A DNA stretch of 64,000 bases from Nitzschia sp. DOCU1 (Eukaryota; Bacillariophyta; Bacillariophyceae; Bacillariales; Bacillariaceae). The stretch's first letter is position 1; every line of letters starts with the position of its first letter. The DNA is taken from positions 5,792,311-5,856,310 of the forward strand of contig OX595985.1 in assembly GCA_951394045.1 (NCBI GenBank), given 5' to 3'. Below, one piece after another: positions 1-7,481 of the stretch. The position numbers and the translations under genes were made by a program. A model generated the notes under the pieces. That model did not search any database. It worked only from the letters and a program-made list of their open reading frames with translations, and was not told the DNA's origin.

Positions 1-1430
1 GGGACATGGAAGCATCCTGGATAGCCTCGTCCTGCCAAGGCATTTTGTGCGTCTGTTGAATTTTCCATGATCTTGAGGAAATAGGGGCAATCCAGTTCAA
101 ATGTGTAGTTCTTCATACAGAAGCTTTGTGGCCAAAACCAACCGTAAGGCCATGGCTTGTGCACTCCAAGGGGCTTTGTCGTCCCTCGTACGGCCATGCG
201 CTCCTTAACAACGTCATCGCTGAGTTGGTAGGCGGCCTGAATATGCTCAAAATTTGTGGTTTCCGTGGAAAATAAAGCGGCATCCAATACTGAAGGAAGG
301 GAGGCATTCAAGCCTCTCAAAATAGTAGAAAAGTACAGATCTTCTGCCTCAGGTTCTTGGGCATGACAGATTGCCTTTTGGAAAGATTCTTCATCCAGCC
401 CTGCATAGAAAGCACTGTTTGCAGGACAATACTCAATGGCTTTTAGCAGCCATGAACGTTTTCGTAATGATAGCCCCCCATTGCCGTGAACTCCAATATC
501 ATATCTTGAACGAGAACACAAATCTTCCCCTGTGTATGGATAGGGGGGTATTGCGGCATTTACTTTGTTTCTTGTTTCTGCAGCATGTTGGTGATAGGTC
601 TTCCAGTATTCGGGGATCTCGGAACAAAACCTGTCACCAACCGACCCCCCCCATGGTGCACCCACCCAATCTGCATCTAGCCAGTTTTGAAATTTGAAGG
701 GACCACAAATGACGGCATCGGATTGAAGAGTCAAAAGAAAATCAGAATCTGTCGAGGTGAACTCACGAGTTCAGTAATGACGATTTAGCCATGCGCTGTT
801 GGGACTGTAAAAGTTTGAACACGACTCCCAGCTATACACGGTATGATTCAATACCGAGATGCGGACCTGGCCTTGACCAATCAACTTTCGAAAGTGGGGC
901 TTAGCCTCTGAATAAATCCGGTCAATTTTGCTCTGAAGAGAGGGGTCTTGGCATGCCGAGGTATGCAATGCTATGCAAACTTGCTCTCTTGGTTCCAAGA
1001 AATGAGCCGCAGATTCAAGTGCCCACATCGATGCAACCTCAATGGAAGGATCCATAAGCACAACAGTGATCCCACATCCATTCTTGGCAATCAGGGGGTT
1101 TTGATAATCGGCAGTTGAAATGGAAAAATTGTACGGCAAACCCACTTCTTCATAATATGATATTGAAAACGACAGTTGAATCAACTGGGGCAGCAAACGA
1201 GCTGTTAATCCAAACTGTATGACCAAGGCAATTAGGAGCACAATCATAAGCACTGGCAGCCGGAATTTCTTCATTCCCCCCTTCTGCCCAGGTAGTGACA
1301 AGCCTCGTCCTCTCCATGACAAGGCCGATGAATCCCCCGGATCATGTCGTTTGGAAGTGGTCGACGCGACAACGGACGACGTTTGATCATGCTGATTTCC
1401 AAGTCTTCTCAAGCGTCGAAAAGGCTTCAT
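1..1430 (-). pseudogene. DUF5672-type glycosyltransferase-like gene, interrupted and truncated by window edge
   Basis: The reverse strand encodes a protein closely similar, codon by codon, to the intact gene at 26458-27801. The first open part (771-1430, 219 residues) has a basic N-terminus, one membrane helix (about residues 57-77), and the N-terminal half of the domain. A TGA at 771-773 stands where the intact copy has TGG (Trp). The same frame then stays open to the window start and keeps the DxVGAPWGG and GNGGLSLR motifs typical of the DUF5672 family, so this is one nonsense change and not a gene end. The C-terminus lies beyond base 1. The N-terminus is longer than and different from the other copy. 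Role by family: putative glycosyltransferase of the secretory pathway, substrate unknown. It may be a recent pseudogene or a sequencing error. Confidence 0.75.
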
Positions 1431-1803
1431 GGTGATAACATCTATGTGATGGATGGAGACAAGTCTCCATGGTCATTCTATTGTCTAAAACGATGGCGGG
1501 AGCCGCCGTGACGGCTTTTAACGGAAGCTCCTCGCCGGGCGACACCCTTTCATCACAATAAAGCGCCACGCATCTAAACAATATGATTTACATAGAAAGA
1601 AAATTCATTTGGAGAAGGTTCTGATGTTCTAGTATATATGCCCCTACTCGCTCTTGCTCGCCAAGTAGCGTGGTAGGTCGAGAAGGTACATAGGGAATGG
1701 CCGCAGACGCAGGAGAACGGACGGACGGAAGAAAAGTGCTGAAGGAGGGGGGGGGGGGGGGTACGGAGAGAGGGGCGGGAAGGAAAATAGGGAAGACAAG
1801 GGG
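1431..1803. other. Intergenic spacer with poly-G tract
   Basis: No convincing gene. It holds a 15-base G run at 1747-1761 and the 5' flank of the DUF5672-type pseudogene. Short overlapping ORFs here have no recognisable features. Confidence 0.5.
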
Positions 1804-1810
1804 TGTTAAT

Positions 1811-1846
1811 GGGACCCCTTCAAGGATTTCCACTTGGCAGGCCTTG
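1811..1846 (+). repeat. Left terminal and subterminal inverted repeat of the DNA transposon
   Basis: GGGACCCCTTCAAGG at the tip and TTGGCAGGCCTTG inside, both present in inverted order at 4510-4544. The following ~100 bases are similar to 17120-17245. Confidence 0.85.
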
Positions 1847-2125
1847 CATATCGCGAGAAATAACACGGTGGCATTATTTAAGAAGGAATTATTTTTAAAG
1901 AATATTTGCTTCCCCCTTTCACGTATTCACTAGAAATTAACTCAAAAGATTGCTTTTACCACAAAAATATACCCTTTGCAGCAGAACAGATTACCACGCA
2001 GTTTCTCCGACGGCGTTTGTCGGCGTCGAGACGACCACAAACACACAACACAAACACAAACAACAACAACAACAACAACAAACTCAACTTTTTGGAAACG
2101 GTGCACTTCTATCTTAAGAATAATA

Positions 2126-4300
2126 CTAGTGCACACTTTGATACATAAAATTTGCACGAAAGGTAAATGCCTCCCAGATGTCACAAAAGAAATCAACCTC
2201 CCACATCTGCTCTGTGAAACCTCTTCGAATGAAACGTGACATCTTACATCGTTGCACTCCACGCTCATTCCCAGATCGCACTACTGCAACACACCCTGAT
2301 CGAAGAACTCTGTCACCGCCAAACTTTTCATTTGCCTCATCTGGTTGGCAGCACAGCTGTCCATGTGTCTGGGCCTCAAGACGTAGATGATATCCCTTGT
2401 CCAAAACGTTTAGAAAAGGCCTGTTGGATGTGGGATCCTTCTTCTCTGCAAACTCTTGTTGATGAAGCAAGATTTGTGTGTCCCTGATTTGTCGATCCTC
2501 GTCGCTGTGTCCAGTCACAAGTGGCAAGCCATACATCCATCCACATAGCTGTAGTGCCACCACGGCCTTTGCACAGCACATACCATAATAGTTATTGTGT
2601 AGGGCTCTGTTGAGATCTGCAGAGTTGGGATTTGGAAAAGGTATGTTTGTTGTGTCATGCATGATAACTCGGTGGCCATCAACTTTACTAAAGTGATTGT
2701 TCCAATTGTCTTTGCGTAGGTCTGCGTCTTCTTTGTAGGATGCATAGATGGGCCAGCGTTGTCGACAATCCAGCTCATCACGGTTGCGTTTCACAATGGA
2801 TTTTCGGAGTGTCCTCCACACAGCCCCGTAAGATTTTTCAAGTTCTGCAACCCGGTTGTATGTTCGACCCCATGCAAACTCAAAATAGAGAACAAGCTCT
2901 TCCAACCACGTCAATTTTGTGACTGTAGTTGTCATTTTGTCAAAGTCACCTCCGTATATGATTGTTGCATACCGCAGCAAGTGCTTCAGGTCGGTAAATC
3001 CAGTGCGCCTTTTCACTTCTTTTGGACACAACGAGCCAATTTGAATGTGAGCTTGCTCCTCCTTCTTGAGTGGTTCTTGAGTGGTCTGGCTAGGTTTGTT
3101 GCTTTCGTCTTCAGTGCAAGGATACTCTAAAAGGAACTCCCGAACAATGGCTGCCTTGGCAAGTGGGGATAGTTGTGCATCCTGTCTACTGAGCTCAATT
3201 GTATGGCGAATCAGCTCACGATCAAGAGCAACACCATTGGAAACAGCAGTGGCCGGTTTTGCCTGGAAGCTCTTTTTCCCAATAGGAGCTGGCGCTTGGA
3301 AGGGAGGAATCTTGAAATTGACTGTATTTCCCTCAGAGTCGATGAACGATGTGCTCTTGTGTACCATTTCCATGGGGTGTTGGTCACAAATGCGCATGTT
3401 TTGGCGGTCAAGTTTCCGTCCATAACCAAGTCGATCTGTAAATTCTCGCCTGATGAAGGATTTGATTCGATGTCTCTTTGATGTCTCTTTCGTTTTGCGG
3501 TTGTTGCATCCGATTTGAGGGATGGTGGGGGGCTTGGGACTCGGGTCAACTTCTGGTGTAAGTCCTGTGGACAGACGAGCTGTCTGGATAGCCAGTTGGT
3601 TGTTTGTGCGTGTAGTCAACTTTAGATCCTTAACCAATAGATCCATTGTTCTTGATGAATCCTTTCCTGGGCCAATGTACATGGCAAAGTCTGAGTCACC
3701 AGATATAACAAAGTCTGCTGTTCCATCCATCACATGCTTGGCAATGCAGGGGCCTGCCTGCATTGGAGCAATTTCAAAGGAAACATTGCCACCCTCGCCA
3801 CCATTTACAAAGCTAGATGCAAAGTTGCTGCATCTTTCACTGAAATCTTCTGGCAAAAGTTGTCTCTGAATAGCAGATTCAAGTGATTTCACTTGTGTTT
3901 GCTTCTCTGCAATTGCAGCCTCATCAGGTTCAGTGTTGTTGAGTAGGCTGTAGAGCTGGTTGCGTCTAAATAGAACTTCAATTGCATTTTTCTCTGCTTG
4001 TGCTCGTCGGTGGCAAGATGCTCGTTTTGATGCATGTCGAACTTGTGGATTATCACATACAATGTGAACATTGCACTTCTTTTTTATGAAATCAGTGGCT
4101 ATTCTTGCTATAGCCCCATCTGGGGTGAAAGCAGAGCGGTCATGGATGTACTTGAATGCGAGAAGGTTGGCATCAATCACACCCTTTAGCCTGCGATTCT
4201 CAGTCGTAGCATCAGTAAGCTGTTGTAATACAAACAGCACTTCATCAAAGGGCATTGGCATAGTCTGCCAAGTCACTCCAGCTTGCCCATTGATCCCCAT
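2126..4300 (-). CDS. Transposase-like protein: N-terminal FEN1/XPG-like domain, C-terminal DDE domain
   Basis: 724 residues, one open frame from ATG at 4300. Residues ~38-210 resemble a FEN1/XPG (PIN-like) nuclease: VIDANLLAF at 41-49, CDNPQ at 82-86, VISGDSDFAMYIG at 198-210. The usual Glu-Ala-Glu block appears as MQAGPCIAK (180-188), without the acidic residues, so activity is uncertain. The C-terminal third looks like a DDE_Tnp_4-type endonuclease: Asp549 (MHDTT), a Gly-His-Ser-Asp block near 597-602, Asp634 (LDKGY) and Glu679 (NERG). A basic linker lies between. The stop is ~315 bases inside the left TIR. Expected role: cutting and joining of the surrounding element's ends. An XPG-like nuclease next to a transposase has precedent in the Academ superfamily, but membership cannot be settled by eye. 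Confidence 0.75.
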   Translation of the reverse strand: MGINGQAGVTWQTMPMPFDEVLFVLQQLTDATTENRRLKGVIDANLLAFKYIHDRSAFTPDGAIARIATDFIKKKCNVHIVCDNPQVRHASKRASCHRRAQAEKNAIEVLFRRNQLYSLLNNTEPDEAAIAEKQTQVKSLESAIQRQLLPEDFSERCSNFASSFVNGGEGGNVSFEIAPMQAGPCIAKHVMDGTADFVISGDSDFAMYIGPGKDSSRTMDLLVKDLKLTTRTNNQLAIQTARLSTGLTPEVDPSPKPPTIPQIGCNNRKTKETSKRHRIKSFIRREFTDRLGYGRKLDRQNMRICDQHPMEMVHKSTSFIDSEGNTVNFKIPPFQAPAPIGKKSFQAKPATAVSNGVALDRELIRHTIELSRQDAQLSPLAKAAIVREFLLEYPCTEDESNKPSQTTQEPLKKEEQAHIQIGSLCPKEVKRRTGFTDLKHLLRYATIIYGGDFDKMTTTVTKLTWLEELVLYFEFAWGRTYNRVAELEKSYGAVWRTLRKSIVKRNRDELDCRQRWPIYASYKEDADLRKDNWNNHFSKVDGHRVIMHDTTNIPFPNPNSADLNRALHNNYYGMCCAKAVVALQLCGWMYGLPLVTGHSDEDRQIRDTQILLHQQEFAEKKDPTSNRPFLNVLDKGYHLRLEAQTHGQLCCQPDEANEKFGGDRVLRSGCVAVVRSGNERGVQRCKMSRFIRRGFTEQMWEVDFFCDIWEAFTFRANFMYQSVH

Positions 4301-4509
4301 GGCTTTGCTAAAATGACCGATAAGTCAGCATCATGGTCAAAGGGTCACAATGCTTCGAGTGCTTCCGACGAGGGAGCAGAATGGCGCGAAGTTGGATATT
4401 CGTTAAACAGAATTGTTTAGGTAAAAATTCTGTGTAAATGACTGTGACTAAAGAAAATGATTCGGTTAAAGTAAATTGTTTGATATACCGTGTTAATTTG
4501 CGCGATAGC

Positions 4510-4544
4510 CAAGGCCTGCCAATTCCAAACCTTGAAGGGGTCCC
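4510..4544 (-). repeat. Right terminal and subterminal inverted repeat of the DNA transposon
   Basis: Inverted copy of 1811-1846: 15-base perfect tip and internal 13-mer. The next base, 4545, resumes the Copia A LTR. Confidence 0.85.
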
Positions 4545-4702
4545 ATTCCCCGTGATAGTCGCCAAGACTAGGGACTCAGGCGGGACTGGAGATGCCCGCG
4601 AGGTAAATTAAGCGCACAATTTGTTACTGTCCAATGTTTTCCCATCATCCATCGTATCGTGTATTTGTGTTTGAATCTCTACCACTCCTTGCTAGATTTA
4701 AT
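4545..4702 (+). repeat. 5' LTR of Copia A (right-hand part)
   Basis: Identical by eye to 11757-11914. The first seven LTR bases lie at 1804-1810 on the other side of the DNA transposon. It ends directly before the primer-binding site. Its promoter function is probably lost through the insertion near its start. Confidence 0.9.
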
Positions 4703-4718
4703 GGTTTATCAGACCCAG
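4703..4718 (+). promoter_or_regulatory. Primer-binding site of Copia A
   Basis: GGTTTATCAGACCCAG directly follows the 5' LTR. The same 16 bases directly follow the 5' LTR of Copia B (63669-63684, minus strand). Position and conservation mark it as the tRNA primer site. It resembles the initiator-Met site TGGTATCAGAGC in its TATCAGA core but lacks the TGG start, so an internal tRNA cut or another tRNA may be used. Confidence 0.7.
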
Positions 4719-5070
4719 AGTCTCCGTACAGCCTGGGAAGGCTACGACAATATCTGTTTCTCCATGATGATGATGAGGAGATTCGGTGCAAAGAGGCAAA
4801 AAGGAAAGCCCATGGTCGTCGTTTCGTGTTTTGCATCCGACGCGGCAAAACCGGCAATCATGCCGCCATGCTCGCATACGGGCTGGTATGCGCGCGCCAA
4901 CTAGGTGGACGCACCTAAATACAAACCCTGCGCTCGGGGGTTAACGGCACGGGTATTTAAGAGAGAAAAATGTGCAAAGCACAATGTATACCCTTTTGAG
5001 CAGGTCTGTGGAGCGCATCGCCTGATCAGCGATCGTCGTTACCACTTGGCACCTGCGGTCTTGCTCAACA

Positions 5071-5867
5071 GGAGCATTCGGGAATCCGTACGAAGGACAG
5101 ACGGGGGCGTTCCAATTGCAAGCACCCCTGAAGTCCCATTCGGCGGAATTCCAATGAGTGTTCGCGTGACTCATATTCAGTAGATTTTCCTTAAGTAGAA
5201 ATTCCTTAAGGAAATTTTCCTTAAGGGTATTTTCCTTAAAAAGTAAGTAGATTCTACTGAATCTAAAAGTCATTCAGTAGATTTTCCTGAATGTCAAAGT
5301 CATAATGATGCCCAAAGGTCATTCAGTAGATTTTCCTGAATATCAAAAGTCATAATGATTCATCACAGCGGGCAGGCGCCGTAGAAAGATTTCTGAAAGT
5401 GCAACGACGCGACCGCAGCAAAACACAACACACAACAACACATTAATTAATTTTCTCGCAGCTAACGGCGGTGGTTCTGAAATGGTCGAAGTAATCCATG
5501 TCGTAACCTATTAATTATTTTTCTCTCACGTGTTCTCAATTGTCTGTCAAACCCGCGGTCTGTCCAATGACCGACCGTTCTCTACATTCAGGAAAATTTC
5601 CTTAATTTGGTCCGTCCGACGACCGACCCTTCGGAAGACATTCAGGAAAATTTCCTTAAATGGTCCGTCCGACGACCGACCGATTAAGGAAAATTTACTT
5701 AATTCTACTTTCCTTAAGGAAAATTTCCTTAAGGAAAATCTACTTAAGGAAAATCTACTGAATATGAGTCACGCGAGCAATCATTGGAATTCAACCGAAT
5801 CGGACTCCAGGGGTGACTGCAATTATATAGCCCTAGTCTAACCTTCGTACGTATTCCCGAATGCTCC
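5071..5867. mobile_element. Fold-back MITE with ~130-bp inverted repeats
   Basis: The left arm from 5071 (GGAGCATTCGGGAAT) and the right arm ending at 5867 are inverted copies over ~130 bases, down to a shared GTGACTCATATTCAGTAG stretch. Inside each arm lie arrays of the palindromic module TTCCTTAAGGAA. The core has two tandem repeats: a ~58-bp unit around 5268-5360 (CATTCAGTAGATTTTCCTGA) and a ~60-bp unit around 5589-5690 (GGTCCGTCCGACGACCGACC). No ORF. It interrupts the leader of Copia A between primer site and gag. No clear target duplication: ACA before, AGA after. A non-autonomous DNA element is the natural reading. Confidence 0.8.
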
Positions 5868-5990
5868 AGATGGTGTGACTGAGCAGAGAGATGTGCCGAT
5901 CTTACCAATGTTGAAAATCCTCCAAAAAGATATCAGAAGGATCTTTGGTTACCGTACTCTCGTATCGTACCTCGTTCGTCTCTGCTCATC

Positions 5991-7481
5991 ATGGCTGCTG
6001 CTGTCGCTTTTCGTAACTATCTTGAGGCCACCCTTGGTTTTGATGGGACCCAATCTACCGCTGTCACCGACCAAGGTTTTGATGACCCTGAGGAGTTTCG
6101 CCAACTCACCGATAATGATGTTGATCGTTTGTGTGCTACCATTCATCGTCCTGGAGGACAGGTCGGCGGGAACCCCAACCCTGGGGTCCTCATCGGCCAA
6201 AACCATGCTCTGCGTTTGAAACAACTTGCCTATTATCTTCGTTATTTGTATGCTGTTAATCGCCCCTGGTCTGCTGCCGCTGCAACCCGTAACGTTTTGA
6301 GAACCTTGTGGCAGTACAAACTGCAGATTGATGAGGTGATTGATGCCGGGAATCCCGACTTCCCTGAAAAGTTCACTACTTCCAAGAAGGCGCGTGAAAC
6401 CATCGAAAACATGGAGGCGTGGATCCACTCGTCTTACGGTTTGGAGAGACTCCCGTTGGCGTACCTTGTTCGTACCGATGTCAATGTTCCTGACCCCGCA
6501 AATGATCCACTCGGGTATGGCCAACCCTCGTTCCACGAGGAGCTCATTCGTCGTGCGTCTCACAACGGGGCTGTCTATGCAGCCAACAACAAGAAACTTT
6601 GGCTCATGGTCCGCCATGTTACTCATGGGACCGAAGCGTGGTCCTTCGTCAAAGGTAGTGCCTCGACCAAGAATGGTCGGGTCGCTTACCATGCCATCAA
6701 ATCCCAGTATACTGGGGCAAGCCACGTTAACCAAGTGAAATTGGAAGCTGATCGTGTTATCGCCACAACGTTCTGGAACGGTAAAGCACGCAACTTTACC
6801 TGGCAGGGATTTGTTGCTCGTTTGACTTCTGCCTTCACCGATTTGGCTGACCATGGCGAGGGTAGGAGTGAAAACTCCAAAGTTCGTACTCTCCTGGATG
6901 CTATCACCGATCCAAAGCTCCAGGTTGCAAAAGGATTGATTGCTGGGGATGATCGTCGCTCCAACGACTATCAGCTTGCCGTTGATTTCTTGGGCGGGCA
7001 GCTTGCTGCCAATGAATCGTCGGCTTCGCGTAACCCCTTGCCTCGTAATATTTCGTCCATGTCACAGAATGATAATTCAGGCCGTGGAGGTGGCCGAGGA
7101 TACAATGCCTCAGGAAGAGGCGGAAGAGGAAGCAGGAATCAGGGGAGAGGCCGTGGCAGAGGGCGCGGTCGCGGAGGTCGTGGCCGTGGCGGCGGCGGTC
7201 GCTTCTCCGAGTCAGGACACCTGCTAAACAACGGGTCGTACCCTCCAACTATCTGGGCTACTTTTACCAGGGAGGAACGAGACTATGTTAATGAACAACG
7301 TGCCCGTAATCGTGAAAGGAATGTTTCTTCTACCCAATCTTCCGGTGGAAGTTCTTTTACTCCGAATCAAAATGAAGCATCGACCACTCCAGTGACGAAC
7401 AACAACAGTAACAACAACATGGGGGACAACATGACAAGGCAAAATAATAATGGAAATCGGAACAACGGCGGGAGCAACTGA
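5991..7481 (+). CDS. Gag of Copia A
   Basis: 496 residues from ATG 5991, in the leader context just after GTCTCTGCTCATC. It aligns along its whole length with the gag of element B (shared blocks: HRPGGQ/RRPGG, YYLRYL/YYMRYM, PEKFTTSKK, HVTHGTEAW, WNGKARNF, LPRNISS). The C-terminal third is an Arg/Gly-rich tract (residues ~365-405) followed by GRFSESGHLLNNGSYP, instead of CCHC zinc knuckles. The RG tract is the likely RNA-binding part. The frame ends in TGA (7479-7481) and pol continues in the same frame. Confidence 0.85.
   Translation: MAAAVAFRNYLEATLGFDGTQSTAVTDQGFDDPEEFRQLTDNDVDRLCATIHRPGGQVGGNPNPGVLIGQNHALRLKQLAYYLRYLYAVNRPWSAAAATRNVLRTLWQYKLQIDEVIDAGNPDFPEKFTTSKKARETIENMEAWIHSSYGLERLPLAYLVRTDVNVPDPANDPLGYGQPSFHEELIRRASHNGAVYAANNKKLWLMVRHVTHGTEAWSFVKGSASTKNGRVAYHAIKSQYTGASHVNQVKLEADRVIATTFWNGKARNFTWQGFVARLTSAFTDLADHGEGRSENSKVRTLLDAITDPKLQVAKGLIAGDDRRSNDYQLAVDFLGGQLAANESSASRNPLPRNISSMSQNDNSGRGGGRGYNASGRGGRGSRNQGRGRGRGRGRGGRGRGGGGRFSESGHLLNNGSYPPTIWATFTREERDYVNEQRARNRERNVSSTQSSGGSSFTPNQNEASTTPVTNNNSNNNMGDNMTRQNNNGNRNNGGSN
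7479..7481 (+). promoter_or_regulatory. Putative readthrough UGA between gag and pol (Copia A)
   Basis: TGA followed by CTG GGA. The frame is open directly after it, and similarity to element B resumes within a few codons (LRR-I/V-A). The first in-frame ATG of pol lies after the protease motif, so pol must be made as a fusion with gag. Readthrough is inferred, not shown. Confidence 0.55.

Larger units (their letters stand above)
1811..4544 (-). mobile_element. TIR DNA transposon with FEN1/XPG-like plus DDE protein
   Basis: The ends are perfect 15-base inverted repeats (GGGACCCCTTCAAGG at 1811-1825, its complement at 4530-4544), followed inward by a second inverted 13-mer, TTGGCAGGCCTTG, at 1834-1846 and 4510-4522. 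It splits the 5' LTR of Copia A. The intact 3' LTR reads GTTAATTCCCC where this copy reads GTTAAT, transposon, ATTCCCC, giving a 2-bp AT target duplication (1809-1810, 4545-4546). It carries one long intact ORF on the minus strand. Because it sits inside a retrotransposon with identical LTRs, it moved very recently. A related end lies at 17108-17245 and a decayed transposase tail at 28967-29122. The superfamily is uncertain; Academ and PIF/Harbinger are candidates. Confidence 0.85.

Noticed and set aside
371..697. Forward ORF overlapping the DUF5672-type gene
   Set aside because: It is the antisense shadow of that gene; the same shadow occurs at 27092-27418.
771..773. End of a genuine 219-residue protein at 771
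   Set aside because: The same frame continues with near-identical codons to the intact copy at 26458-27801.
1799..1803. Target-site duplication of Copia A
   Set aside because: AGGGG on the left does not match GTGAA on the right; the flanks may have been rearranged.
5268..5360. Separate satellite near the Copia A leader
   Set aside because: These tandem units lie wholly inside the fold-back MITE.
7479..7481. Selenocysteine insertion at the gag-pol UGA
   Set aside because: The residues around it are not conserved and no SECIS-like structure was looked for successfully; simple readthrough needs fewer assumptions.
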